From IMG/VR virus record IMGVR_UViG_3300018080_000412, positions 1 through 32,993 of that record: a stretch of 32,993 nt of DNA; one strand, given 5' to 3'. The stretch's first letter is position 1. Every line of letters starts with the position of its first letter. The position numbers and the translations under genes are program-made. The notes beneath the pieces are model-generated. The model was not told where the DNA came from, made no database searches, and saw only the letters and a list, made by a program, of their open reading frames with translations. Positions 5,695 through 13,269 of this stretch are shown piece after piece. Source of the stretch: a virus.

Positions 5695-6185
5695 TGACTG
5701 TTTGTGAAAAAACACAAAAAGAACTTGCTGATTGCGCACCATTTGATAAGAAGGTTGGGAGACCATTATATTGGACAGATGAAAACATTGAGAAATTAGC
5801 TGATGAGCTTAATGAATGGAGCAAAAAAGAATCCACTTTAGTCATCGGAGAATTTGCCACGGACAGGAATTGTAACCCATCTCTTTACCGAAAATTATCA
5901 AATATAAATACAAAATTTCGTTCGGTGTATAAAACTGCCCTGAGGAGAATTGGAGATCGTAGAGAAAAAGGAGCCATGAATAAAGAGCTTGAACCTAGGA
6001 CAGTTTCTAAATATGCAAGGTTCTACGATGAAGAATATAATGAATTCATTTTTTCCATGGTAGAACATGAAGAACTCGTTAAAGCTAAAGCAAAGATAAA
6101 GGCTCTTAATCAAGAGCTGAACAATAAGGGTGAGATAATAGAATATTTACAAATGCAAAAAAAGATTGATGAAGTTACAGAATAA
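5694..6185 (+). CDS. terS: probable terminase small subunit
   Basis: A 163-residue protein directly upstream of the large terminase (stop at 6185, next start 6188). It opens after a short tail with 'KVGRPLYWTDENIEKLADELNEW', the typical first helix pair of P22-gp3-like small terminases. A central helical region (FATDRNCNPSLYRKLSNINT) follows, and a C-terminal coiled coil from about residue 125 (KAKAKIKALNQELNNKGEII). Small subunits bind the packaging start site and stimulate the large subunit. The call rests on pattern and position. Confidence 0.7.
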   Translation: MTVCEKTQKELADCAPFDKKVGRPLYWTDENIEKLADELNEWSKKESTLVIGEFATDRNCNPSLYRKLSNINTKFRSVYKTALRRIGDRREKGAMNKELEPRTVSKYARFYDEEYNEFIFSMVEHEELVKAKAKIKALNQELNNKGEIIEYLQMQKKIDEVTE

Positions 6186-6187
6186 AT

Positions 6188-7468
6188 ATGCTAAACGAAC
6201 TCTCACCACAGCAAAAGATATCTTTGAGAGATTCAGATGCTCGCTTGAATATCTGGGAGGGTGCTGTACGATCTGGTAAATCATTTTCAGCCCTTTTACG
6301 TTTTATTGAGTTTGCTATGTCTGGCATAAAGGGTGATTTTATAATTGTTGGTAAATCTGAAAGTTCTATAAAGCGTAATATCATTAGTGAGATAGCTAGA
6401 TTACTTGGATCAGAGGCTCGTTACTTTTCAGGTAAGAGAGAACTATTTCTCTTTGGAAGAAGAATACATATTGTTGGTGCAAATGATGAAAGGAGCGAGG
6501 GAAAGATAAGAGGTGCTTCATTTGCTGCAGCTTTAGTTGACGAAGCAACTACTATTCCTGAGAGTTTCTTTAAGATGCTTCTATCACGTTTAAGCATTGA
6601 TGGAGCTAAGCTTTTTGCAACGACTAATCCAGATTCACCGTTTCATTGGTTAAAGGTAGAATATTTAGATAGAGAAAAAGATCTTGATCTTAAAAGATTC
6701 AAATTTGTTCTTGACGACAACCCTTCTCTAACAGAAGATTTTAAATGTAATTTAAAAAGAGAATATAGGGGACTTTGGTATCGCAGATTTATTGATGGAG
6801 ATTGGGTACTAGCTGAAGGTGCTATTTATGACTTCTTTGATAAAGATTTACATTGCATAGACTTTCCACAATCACATGGTAAGTATTATGTTGCTGGAGT
6901 AGACTACGGCACAACGAACCCTTCTGCATTTACTATGGTTGGTTGTAATCCCGATAAATATCCTAACTTATGGGTAGAGAAAGAATACTATTGGTCAGCT
7001 AAAGAAATGATGAGACAAAAAACCGATTCTGAATATGCCCAAGATCTTATTAATTTCTGTAACGGATATAACGTTAAAGCAATTGCAATAGATCCTTCAG
7101 CAGCCAGTTTCATAGCTGAATGCAATAAGCAAGGAGTTAGAAATATACGTGATGCTAACAATGATGTTTTAGATGGTATCCGTTTTACTGCTCAATTGCT
7201 TACTGAGGGTACGTTGAAAATATGTAGACAATGTACTCATTTGCTTCGAGAAGTAGAAACGTATGTTTGGGATGAGACTGCTGCTTTAAGAGGAGTAGAA
7301 AAACCAAAGAAGGTTAATGATCATTTGATAGACAGTTTACGTTATTCTTTAATGTACTGGTATGAACGAGGTTTTAATCAAACAACTCCAGAAGAGTTAC
7401 AAAATAGATTTAATAAATCGCTGGGTATAGACAATAATTTACCTGCGTTTTTTAGAAATACATTTTAA
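6188..7468 (+). CDS. terL: terminase large subunit
   Basis: A 426-residue packaging motor of the PBSX/Terminase_3 type. The ATPase has Walker A at residues 25-32 (GAVRSGKS), Walker B at about 115-119 (ALVDE) with the catalytic Glu, and a coupling motif 'TTNP' near 145-148. The nuclease has an RNase H-like fold with acidic residues in 'VAGVDYGTTN' (D239), 'AIAIDPSA' (D302) and 'NDHLIDSLRY' (D378, D382). All key residues are intact. The Shine-Dalgarno signal is weak, so translation is probably coupled to terS. The enzyme pumps DNA into the prohead through the portal encoded next door and cuts the concatemer. Confidence 0.92.
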   Translation: MLNELSPQQKISLRDSDARLNIWEGAVRSGKSFSALLRFIEFAMSGIKGDFIIVGKSESSIKRNIISEIARLLGSEARYFSGKRELFLFGRRIHIVGANDERSEGKIRGASFAAALVDEATTIPESFFKMLLSRLSIDGAKLFATTNPDSPFHWLKVEYLDREKDLDLKRFKFVLDDNPSLTEDFKCNLKREYRGLWYRRFIDGDWVLAEGAIYDFFDKDLHCIDFPQSHGKYYVAGVDYGTTNPSAFTMVGCNPDKYPNLWVEKEYYWSAKEMMRQKTDSEYAQDLINFCNGYNVKAIAIDPSAASFIAECNKQGVRNIRDANNDVLDGIRFTAQLLTEGTLKICRQCTHLLREVETYVWDETAALRGVEKPKKVNDHLIDSLRYSLMYWYERGFNQTTPEELQNRFNKSLGIDNNLPAFFRNTF

Positions 7469-7477
7469 GGATTAGAT

Positions 7478-9556
7478 ATGGTAGCACCTAATTTAAACGA
7501 AAGATACTATGCTGATGGCGATAAAAATGTTAAGTCCATGATGGAAGATGCATACGCTCAGGCATTGACTGTTAATCAGTCTTATTGGGCTGAAGCTGAC
7601 ATTGATGCTCGTTTTAAAGCAGGAGATCAACAGCTATGGAATGAAATTTATGGGAATGCTCGAGTATCGAAGAGACATTTTAATTTCAATCGCATGCGTA
7701 GAGTCATTAATATGATTACTGGCCATCAGAGAAAGAATAGAAAAAGCATGGTTGTAGTTCCTATGGAGAATAGCGATCAGTATACAGCTGATCAATTAAG
7801 TCAGGTTCTGTTTTGGGTAACTAAAAGAGATAATATGCTTTCAACTATAAGTGATGCTTTCGAAGGAGCTATTACAACTGGAATGAATCTATTGAGCGTT
7901 TGGGTTGATTATAGACATGATAGCGTTAACGGTGATATTCGTTTAGACAATGTAAGTTACAATGGATATCTTATTGATCCATTTTTCAGAAAGCAAGATT
8001 TGAGCGACTGTAATTATTTATGGCGGCGCATGTGGAAATCTAAAAATCAACTTAAGGCTATGTTTCCAGGTAGAGAAAATGAGATAGATGAAATAAATCC
8101 AAGGGGAAATAGAGACGGTAAGTTTAGTTATATGCCTGAAGCGTATAGTTCTAGTCAGAATAATCTAATAGCACTCGATGAATTTTGGTATGCAGATACA
8201 CGAACTCAAAAAGTTATTCAAGATGTAGAAACTGGTGATACGGTAGAATATTTTGGAGATGATGACACACTAGAAGAATTTATTAGCCAAGATTCAAATC
8301 GTATTGTTAAAACTATTTCTGTTCCAACGGTTAAATTAGTATATTGTGTTGATGGTCGTGTATTTTATGATGGTCCTAATCCTTATGGTCATGAGATAAA
8401 GCCAGTAGATAGATATCCCTTTGTACCAGTATTTGCCTATTATGAGCCAGATGTTCAGTACTATCCTTGGAGGATTCAAGGGGTCTGTCGAGGTCTAAGA
8501 GATGCTCAGTATTTGTATAATAGAAGAAAGATTATAGAGCTAGATATTCTAGAATCTCAAGTTAACTCTGGTTGGGTTTATGAAGAGGATGCATTGGTTG
8601 ATCCAAATGATGTCTTCATGACTGGTCAAGGAAAGGGAATAGCTGTAAAGCAGGGGCGTTTATCAGGAGTTCAAAGAATTGAAGCTCCACAGATTCCTCC
8701 ATCGATGATTCAGCTAAGTGAACAACTTGGCAATGAGATCATGCAGATATCTGGAGTTAATGAAGAGCTTTTAGGATCTGCTATGGATGACAAGGCTGGT
8801 GTTCTTTCTATGTTACGCCAAGGTGCTGGTCTTACTACTCTTCAAAAGCTTTATGATCAACTTGATTATTCTCAGAAGATATTGGGAAGTATAATAGTTG
8901 ACATGATACAGTCTAATTTTCGCCAAGGTAAAATACAAAGGATTACTGAAGAAGAGGTTTCTCCACAGTTTAGACAGAAGTCTTTTCAAAAGTATGATAT
9001 TGAGATCTCAGCAGGTTTAAATACAGAAACACAGAAACAGATGCAATTTGCTCAGATGCTTGAGTTACAGGCTGCTGGTATTCCAATAGCTCCAGAAGAC
9101 TTATTAGAGGCTTCCACAATACAGAATAAATCTGACATCATTGAAAATATGAAGAAGCGTGAGGAAGCAGGGGCAAAGCAAGCGCAAGAAGAGCAAGCAA
9201 TTCAAATGCAAGTTCTACAATCACAAATTAATAGTTTAAATTCGAAAGCTCATGCTGATCAATCTCTTGGTCTTGAAAGAATTTCTAGAATAGATGAGAA
9301 TTCTGGTCTAGCTGAAGAGCGTAGGAGTCAAGCTATAGAAAATATTTCTGATGCTAGATTGAATAGAGCAAAGACTATTAAGGAACTTGAAGGAATGGAT
9401 TTAGAACAGATTCAAAAGCTAATAGATTTAAATAGAATTTTAGCAAAATCTAATGAGTCTGAAGAAATAGAAAAATCTGGAAACATTTCACTTACTGATA
9501 GAATAAGTACACTTAAGGGTTCTATGCCATCAGAGACAATGTCTAATATAGGTTAA
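7478..9556 (+). CDS. P22-like portal protein
   Basis: A 692-residue protein directly after terL. The pattern fits P22-type portals: an N-terminal 'FNRMRRVINMITGHQRKNRKS' segment, the wing/stem region with 'YPFVPVFAYYEP' and 'GVCRGLRDAQYLYNRRK' (about residues 310-350), and 'LLGSAMDDKAGVLSMLRQGAG' near 430. Residues about 540-650 are Gln/Glu-rich and coiled-coil-like, as in the barrel of P22 gp1. Portals form the dodecameric ring through which DNA enters and leaves. The family assignment supports a podovirus-like particle. GGAT precedes the ATG. Confidence 0.88.
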   Translation: MVAPNLNERYYADGDKNVKSMMEDAYAQALTVNQSYWAEADIDARFKAGDQQLWNEIYGNARVSKRHFNFNRMRRVINMITGHQRKNRKSMVVVPMENSDQYTADQLSQVLFWVTKRDNMLSTISDAFEGAITTGMNLLSVWVDYRHDSVNGDIRLDNVSYNGYLIDPFFRKQDLSDCNYLWRRMWKSKNQLKAMFPGRENEIDEINPRGNRDGKFSYMPEAYSSSQNNLIALDEFWYADTRTQKVIQDVETGDTVEYFGDDDTLEEFISQDSNRIVKTISVPTVKLVYCVDGRVFYDGPNPYGHEIKPVDRYPFVPVFAYYEPDVQYYPWRIQGVCRGLRDAQYLYNRRKIIELDILESQVNSGWVYEEDALVDPNDVFMTGQGKGIAVKQGRLSGVQRIEAPQIPPSMIQLSEQLGNEIMQISGVNEELLGSAMDDKAGVLSMLRQGAGLTTLQKLYDQLDYSQKILGSIIVDMIQSNFRQGKIQRITEEEVSPQFRQKSFQKYDIEISAGLNTETQKQMQFAQMLELQAAGIPIAPEDLLEASTIQNKSDIIENMKKREEAGAKQAQEEQAIQMQVLQSQINSLNSKAHADQSLGLERISRIDENSGLAEERRSQAIENISDARLNRAKTIKELEGMDLEQIQKLIDLNRILAKSNESEEIEKSGNISLTDRISTLKGSMPSETMSNIG

Positions 9557-9603
9557 GATATAAGAGAGAGCGCATTTTAGATTGTATTAGATATGATTCT
9601 GTG

Positions 9604-10056
9604 CTACTTCCCGCATATCTCATCAAGTCTTCCATCTTTAAAAAGTTTGCAGAATTGTAGAAGTTGACTTTGCTCTTTTGGCAACATATTTTCATTTAAA
9701 ATTAAGTATTCAATAGTATTTTTATCAGGTAACGACCAAAGATATTCTAAATCTCCAGAAAATGGAAAATATTTGAACACTGTTTGATCATAATCAGGTG
9801 TGGGAAGTGTTTTTCTAGCCAAGAAATATTGGCGAATAACATTTACCATTAAACGCTCTCTCTTATTTATGATAACAACATAGTAAGGTTCAATCCAATC
9901 AGCATGATTCTTTATGCATTCTTCAACTTGAGGTAAAAATTCCTTAGTCATCTCATTGCTAGTATCCATAAGACTTTGCTTATCATCTGCTGTATCTAAT
10001 AACTTTTTAACATGTTCTCCTACAGTTTTATCTTTTTCAGCTAGTTCAGATCCCAT
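9604..10056 (-). CDS. conserved phage protein of unknown function next to portal
   Basis: A 150-residue protein. Its middle reads 'WIEPYYVVIINKRERLMVNVIRQYF' then 'ARKTLPTPDYDQTVFKYF', then 'LEYLWSLPDKNTIEYLILNE' and 'PKEQSQLLQFCKLFKDGRL'. I associate this arrangement with a family found beside portal genes in several phages, but know no function for it. There is no membrane segment. It overlaps the 5'-adjacent leftward gene by 16 bases. Being opposite to the structural genes, it is probably expressed separately from them. Confidence 0.6.
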   Translation of the reverse strand: MGSELAEKDKTVGEHVKKLLDTADDKQSLMDTSNEMTKEFLPQVEECIKNHADWIEPYYVVIINKRERLMVNVIRQYFLARKTLPTPDYDQTVFKYFPFSGDLEYLWSLPDKNTIEYLILNENMLPKEQSQLLQFCKLFKDGRLDEICGK

Positions 10057-10262
10057 ATACCACTCTCTCCAATTAATCCTTTTATCATTTCAAAAAGTTG
10101 TTCATTATACATTTCTTCTGCGTCATCCATATATCCCTTCTCTATCTTTCTTAAAAGATTAGATATTTCATATAAAGATTCGTACATCTCTCTAGAATGA
10201 AAATATAATTCATATTCATCCTTTTCTTCTGGTAGATCAAATTCTAAAATTGCTTTTGACAT
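10041..10262 (-). CDS. small acidic phage protein of unknown function
   Basis: A 73-residue protein with AAAGGAA before its ATG. It begins with a short strand and acidic turn (KAILEFDLPEEKDEYELYFHS), then two helices (LYEISNLLRKIEKG and EEMYNEQLFEMIKGLI). The 'LEFDLPEE.EE' opening is common in small phage proteins of unknown role. It overlaps the downstream leftward gene, so the pair is coupled. Confidence 0.6.
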   Translation of the reverse strand: MSKAILEFDLPEEKDEYELYFHSREMYESLYEISNLLRKIEKGYMDDAEEMYNEQLFEMIKGLIGESGIWDLN

Positions 10263-10325
10263 TATACTATTCCTTTCGTACGTACAAATAATAGTTATAC
10301 AAAATTAATTTTTATTTAACTATAC

Positions 10326-10352
10326 AAAAAAGCCGCAACCTAAGCCACGGCT
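10326..10352 (-). terminator. leftward intrinsic terminator
   Basis: On the minus strand AGCCG pairs with CGGCT across a 12-base loop and runs into TTTTTT. It ends the unit of the leftward gene 10378-10581, so the genes at 10041-10262 and 9604-10056 probably have their own promoter in 10263-10325, which I could not place. Confidence 0.65.
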
Positions 10353-10377
10353 AGAGAAAAAACTTTGTGCGCTAAAA

Positions 10378-10581
10378 TTATTTTCTCATCATCTTTTTAA
10401 CTTTACCAACCATCTTCATATTTTCTTTATCAAGGCCAGACTGGGTATCGACATAACCGCCTTCCATGACAGCATAATCTTTATCTGGGTAAGACCAATG
10501 CTTAACTTCTTGAGGAAGATTTGAGTAACTATTCTTATCTATTTTAGATTCTTTTTTATCACCATAATATTTTTTAGCCAT
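10378..10581 (-). CDS. small basic phage protein
   Basis: A 67-residue protein with AAGGAGAT before the ATG. It opens MAKKYYGDKKESKIDKNSYS, continues 'NLPQEVKHWSYPDKDYAVMEGGYVDTQSGLD' (key residues NLPQ, P, G-x2-D-x3-GLD), and ends in a basic stretch (KMVGKVKKMMRK). The layout 'KKYYG...NLPQ..K..YP....Y......D...GID' recurs in small phage and microvirus-like proteins; no function is known to me. It is followed by a clear terminator. Confidence 0.6.
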   Translation of the reverse strand: MAKKYYGDKKESKIDKNSYSNLPQEVKHWSYPDKDYAVMEGGYVDTQSGLDKENMKMVGKVKKMMRK

Positions 10582-10605
10582 TTTTATCTCCTTGTGAAAA
10601 CTGTC

Positions 10606-10626
10606 AATGTAAATCCGCTTTACATT
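10606..10626. repeat. AATGTAAA-N5-TTTACATT palindrome, copy 1
   Basis: Perfect 8-bp arms around TCCGC, 25 bases upstream of the leftward gene start at 10581. Copies 2 (24931-24949) and 3 (28811-28831) are also at gene boundaries. The form suggests an operator for a dimeric repressor, or a weak transcription-stop hairpin. Confidence 0.5.
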
Positions 10627-10674
10627 AACAAGGCTTTTGACCCCTAGACACTAAGTACCCTGTGCACTTTGCTA

Positions 10675-10691
10675 GTTAAAATAATTTTAAC
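10675..10691. promoter_or_regulatory. operator-like palindrome beside the late promoter
   Basis: GTTAAAAT-A-ATTTTAAC, 8-bp arms with a single central base, ends three bases before the -35 box at 10694. Its position suits a repressor or activator site for that promoter. AT-richness makes chance possible. Confidence 0.35.
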
Positions 10692-10693
10692 CC

Positions 10694-10722
10694 CTAACAT
10701 ATTTAATGGAAAGTGTTATAAT
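10694..10722 (+). promoter_or_regulatory. probable promoter of the morphogenesis block
   Basis: CTAACA (10694-10699), a 17-base spacer and a perfect TATAAT (10717-10722). Initiation would fall at about 10729, exactly where the three-way junction of the leader begins. It faces the HNH gene, scaffold and capsid. Confidence 0.6.
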
Positions 10723-10728
10723 AATAAT

Positions 10729-10786
10729 GAGATCTAGGGAGAGCTCCCCGAAAAGACTTGTCTACTTCGAGTCCTGATCTCTTTTT
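10729..10786 (+). ncRNA. three-way-junction leader RNA or attenuator
   Basis: GAGATC (10729-10734) closes on GATCTC (10776-10781). Inside are GGGA/TCCC (10737-10740 with 10745-10748, loop GAGC) and GACTTG/CGAGTC (10755-10760 with 10768-10773). The joining strand CGAAAA is A-rich. Five Ts (10782-10786) follow the closing stem. Starting at the predicted transcription start, it could act as a 5'-end cap, an attenuator or a roughly 58-base small RNA. Confidence 0.45.
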
Positions 10787-10820
10787 CTAAAGTAGTCTAA
10801 CCTTAAAGTAGGAGGTCATT

Positions 10821-11384
10821 ATGCCTATTGTTAAATGTGAGTTTTGTGGAAAAGAATTTAAAAGATTTTCTTGCAGAATTAACAAATTTAAACATAGTTT
10901 TTGTTCACGTGAATGTGTAGCGAATAATCAAATAAAATCAATAGAAAAAAAAGTACTGTTTAATGTTAAAAAACTTTCAAATGGCTGTTGGATATGGAAT
11001 GGATCCTTAACTGAATTTGGTTATGGGCAGGTTTTTCATAATAGAAAAATGTATAGAGCTCATAGGCTTTCATGGATAATACACAACGGAGAAATTCCAA
11101 AAGGAATTCTTATTTGTCATATCTGTGATGTGAGATCGTGCATAAATCCTCAGCATCTCTTCATGGCACGGCATCAGGGGAATATGGACGACATGGTAAA
11201 GAAAGGTAGACAGTCAAAAGGTGAAAACCAATCATTTTCAAAATTAACAGAAAAGCAAGTAAAAGAAATACGAACTATCAACAAAATAGATAAATACTCC
11301 TATATTGATTTAGCTAAACAATACAAAGTTTCTAGAACAACAATTTATAATATCGTGAATTTAAAAGCGTGGAAACATATTTAA
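10821..11384 (+). CDS. HNH homing endonuclease with N-terminal zinc finger
   Basis: A 187-residue free-standing endonuclease with a strong AGGAGG site. An N-terminal zinc finger (C6, C9, C28, C32) is followed by the HNH_3-type core at about residues 55-130: 'AHRLSWIIHNGEIPKG', 'CHICDVRSCINPQHLF' (H81, H100, N109, H112) and 'GNMDDMVKKGR'. A C-terminal helix-turn-helix (YIDLAKQYKVSRTTIYNIV) gives target binding. It lies between the late promoter leader and the scaffold gene. Two relatives sit at 24290 and 25802. Such genes spread by cutting phages that lack them; some have become packaging nickases, which cannot be told here. Confidence 0.85.
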   Translation: MPIVKCEFCGKEFKRFSCRINKFKHSFCSRECVANNQIKSIEKKVLFNVKKLSNGCWIWNGSLTEFGYGQVFHNRKMYRAHRLSWIIHNGEIPKGILICHICDVRSCINPQHLFMARHQGNMDDMVKKGRQSKGENQSFSKLTEKQVKEIRTINKIDKYSYIDLAKQYKVSRTTIYNIVNLKAWKHI

Positions 11385-11408
11385 TATCAATCTTGCAAAT
11401 AATTATTT

Positions 11409-11490
11409 ACCCTGTAACAATTATGGTAACTCAACTTACTTCGCTGCTAGCGTATTAGTGTAAGAAGAGTAATTAACAGAAAAACAGGGT
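11409..11490 (+). promoter_or_regulatory. structured leader of the scaffold gene
   Basis: ACCCTGT (11409-11415) can pair with ACAGGGT (11484-11490), enclosing smaller helices such as CTTAC/GTAAG. The scaffold Shine-Dalgarno (AGGAGT) lies outside the stem, so it may tune RNA stability rather than block initiation. No promoter is evident in 11385-11514. Confidence 0.3.
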
Positions 11491-11514
11491 GTCGTTTACC
11501 CATAGGAGTGTTTA

Positions 11515-12276
11515 ATGTCTGAAGAAAATATTCAAGAGGCGCAACAGGTGAATATCGCCGATTCACAACAAGACGAAGGCACTCTGGCCTCTGAAACTGA
11601 GACTCAAGAGATTCAAGGACAAGATCAGGAGAAACAGAAAAGTGAAACTGATCAAGAACGTAATTGGAGAGCTTTGAGAAGCAGTAAAGAGGAAGCTGAA
11701 CTTCGAAATAAGGAATTAATGAGACAGAATGCAGAGTATGCTGCAATGGTAAAGGAACTTGCTTCAGGGAAGAAGCAACAAACTGAGCCTGAAATTGAAG
11801 AAGAAGATGACTCAGATATTCCTACACTAGGCAAAACAAAAGAGACAATTAATCGTCATGCACAAAAAATTGCACAAGATGTTGTTTCAAAAGTTTTAGC
11901 TGACCGTGAGCAAGCTGACGCTCCAAATAGATTAAAGCGTGAGCATGCTGATTTCGATCAAGTTGTAAGCAAAGATAATGTTGATTACTTAATTAAAAAC
12001 GAACCAGAGTTGGCGGCGATATTGAATGATATCAAGGATGTTTATAAACAAGGTAAAACTGCTTATAAATTCATGAAAACTCTTGGTATTGCAAAAAAAG
12101 ATAATGTTGATTCTATGAAACAAGATGCATATCGTAATACGGCGAAACCCGTTTCTCCTAATGCAGTAGCAGGTAGGAATTCAGTTGGAGATGCTAATAT
12201 GTTTGCTAGAGGTTTAACATCTGATCTTAAAAAGCAATTACATCAAGAGATGGTAGATTCAATAAAAAGAAGATAG
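11515..12276 (+). CDS. probable capsid scaffolding protein
   Basis: A 253-residue, highly charged protein directly upstream of the capsid gene, preceded by AGGAGT. Residues 1-55 are Gln/Glu-rich and disordered. Residues 50-90 form a coiled coil (SSKEEAELRNKELMRQNAEYA). An acidic patch (EPEIEEEDDSDIP) follows, then a helical region with 'FDQVVSKDNVDYLIKNEPELA', and a basic helical tail (DLKKQLHQEMVDSIKRR), the usual capsid-binding end of scaffolds. Scaffolds direct prohead assembly and then leave. The assignment rests on composition, coiled coil and position. Confidence 0.75.
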   Translation: MSEENIQEAQQVNIADSQQDEGTLASETETQEIQGQDQEKQKSETDQERNWRALRSSKEEAELRNKELMRQNAEYAAMVKELASGKKQQTEPEIEEEDDSDIPTLGKTKETINRHAQKIAQDVVSKVLADREQADAPNRLKREHADFDQVVSKDNVDYLIKNEPELAAILNDIKDVYKQGKTAYKFMKTLGIAKKDNVDSMKQDAYRNTAKPVSPNAVAGRNSVGDANMFARGLTSDLKKQLHQEMVDSIKRR

Positions 12277-12308
12277 TCGTTAACTCTATTACAACATGGA
12301 GTTAAAAA

Positions 12309-13259
12309 ATGGCAATTACAACTACATCAGTATTGCCTGCGCCAGTACAGCAGAGTTTTTCTTATAAGCTCTTATCCGTACCTACTCCCTATATGATTCA
12401 TGGCATAGCTGCTATGAAGAAAATGATGCCTGCTAATGGTGGAACAACTCTTCGTATGAGAAGATATAACCCACTTAACACAGCAACAGTACCTTTAGGG
12501 AATAGTGGTATTACACCACCAGCGCAGCAACTTAGTGCGATTGATATCGATGCTAAGATTAATTTTTACGGAACATATGTATATTTGAATGAGCAGGTAA
12601 CTTTACAGAACCAAGATCCAGTTCTAAATGAAGCTACCCAAAGATTGGGAGTATCTCTTCGTCAAACAGAAGACGAGCTTATTCGTAACATGCTTGCGTC
12701 TACAGCATCGTTTATTAACTGTGTAAACGGAACAAATGGAGATAACCCAACCGAATTAACTCGCCAAGATATTGATGAAGTTATTCGCTCATTAGCAAAT
12801 AATGATGCTTATACTATTTCTGATAACATCGAAGGTGATGATAAGTTTGGAACAGCTCCAGTACGTGATGCATATTTTGCATTAGCTAGTACTCAGCTTA
12901 TTGGAGATTTGGAAGATGTAACTGGCTTTATTGCTAAGGCACAATATCCAAATCAAATGGATACACTTCGTCCTGAGTGGGGAAATGTTTCCAATCTTCG
13001 CTTCTTGCTATCTTCTATTGGTTCTGTATCTACAACAGCTTCTTTAAATAGCGCTGATGTTTATAACATCTTCTGCGTTGGTATGGAAGCATATGCTTGT
13101 ATAGAACAAGATGGATATAGTTCACAGTTCATTTATCGCCCACCTATCTATGATGGTCCTTTGGCTCTCAATGCTAGTGTAGGTTATAAGATGGCACAAG
13201 TTCCACGTATCACAAATGATGCATGGGTTATTAATCTTAGAACAACATTAAACGTGTAA
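12309..13259 (+). CDS. major capsid protein, N4-gp56 family
   Basis: A 316-residue protein with GGAG before its ATG. The pattern 'KKMMPANGGTTLRMRRYNPL', 'GITPPAQQLSAIDIDAKINFYGTYVYL' (family hallmark 'G.tP....l....i.a.i..yG.y...') and 'EATQRLGVSLRQTEDELIRNML' matches N4-gp56-type HK97-fold capsid proteins. It lacks a separate N-terminal delta domain, in line with a distinct scaffold gene upstream. The protein builds the icosahedral shell. Length is somewhat short for the family but complete. Confidence 0.88.
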   Translation: MAITTTSVLPAPVQQSFSYKLLSVPTPYMIHGIAAMKKMMPANGGTTLRMRRYNPLNTATVPLGNSGITPPAQQLSAIDIDAKINFYGTYVYLNEQVTLQNQDPVLNEATQRLGVSLRQTEDELIRNMLASTASFINCVNGTNGDNPTELTRQDIDEVIRSLANNDAYTISDNIEGDDKFGTAPVRDAYFALASTQLIGDLEDVTGFIAKAQYPNQMDTLRPEWGNVSNLRFLLSSIGSVSTTASLNSADVYNIFCVGMEAYACIEQDGYSSQFIYRPPIYDGPLALNASVGYKMAQVPRITNDAWVINLRTTLNV

Positions 13260-13269
13260 GGAGGACATT

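Noticed and set aside
10729-10781. Hammerhead ribozyme in the three-way junction
   Set aside because: The A-rich joining strand and a GTC triplet look suggestive, but the CUGANGA core is missing and the pairing next to GAAA does not fit.
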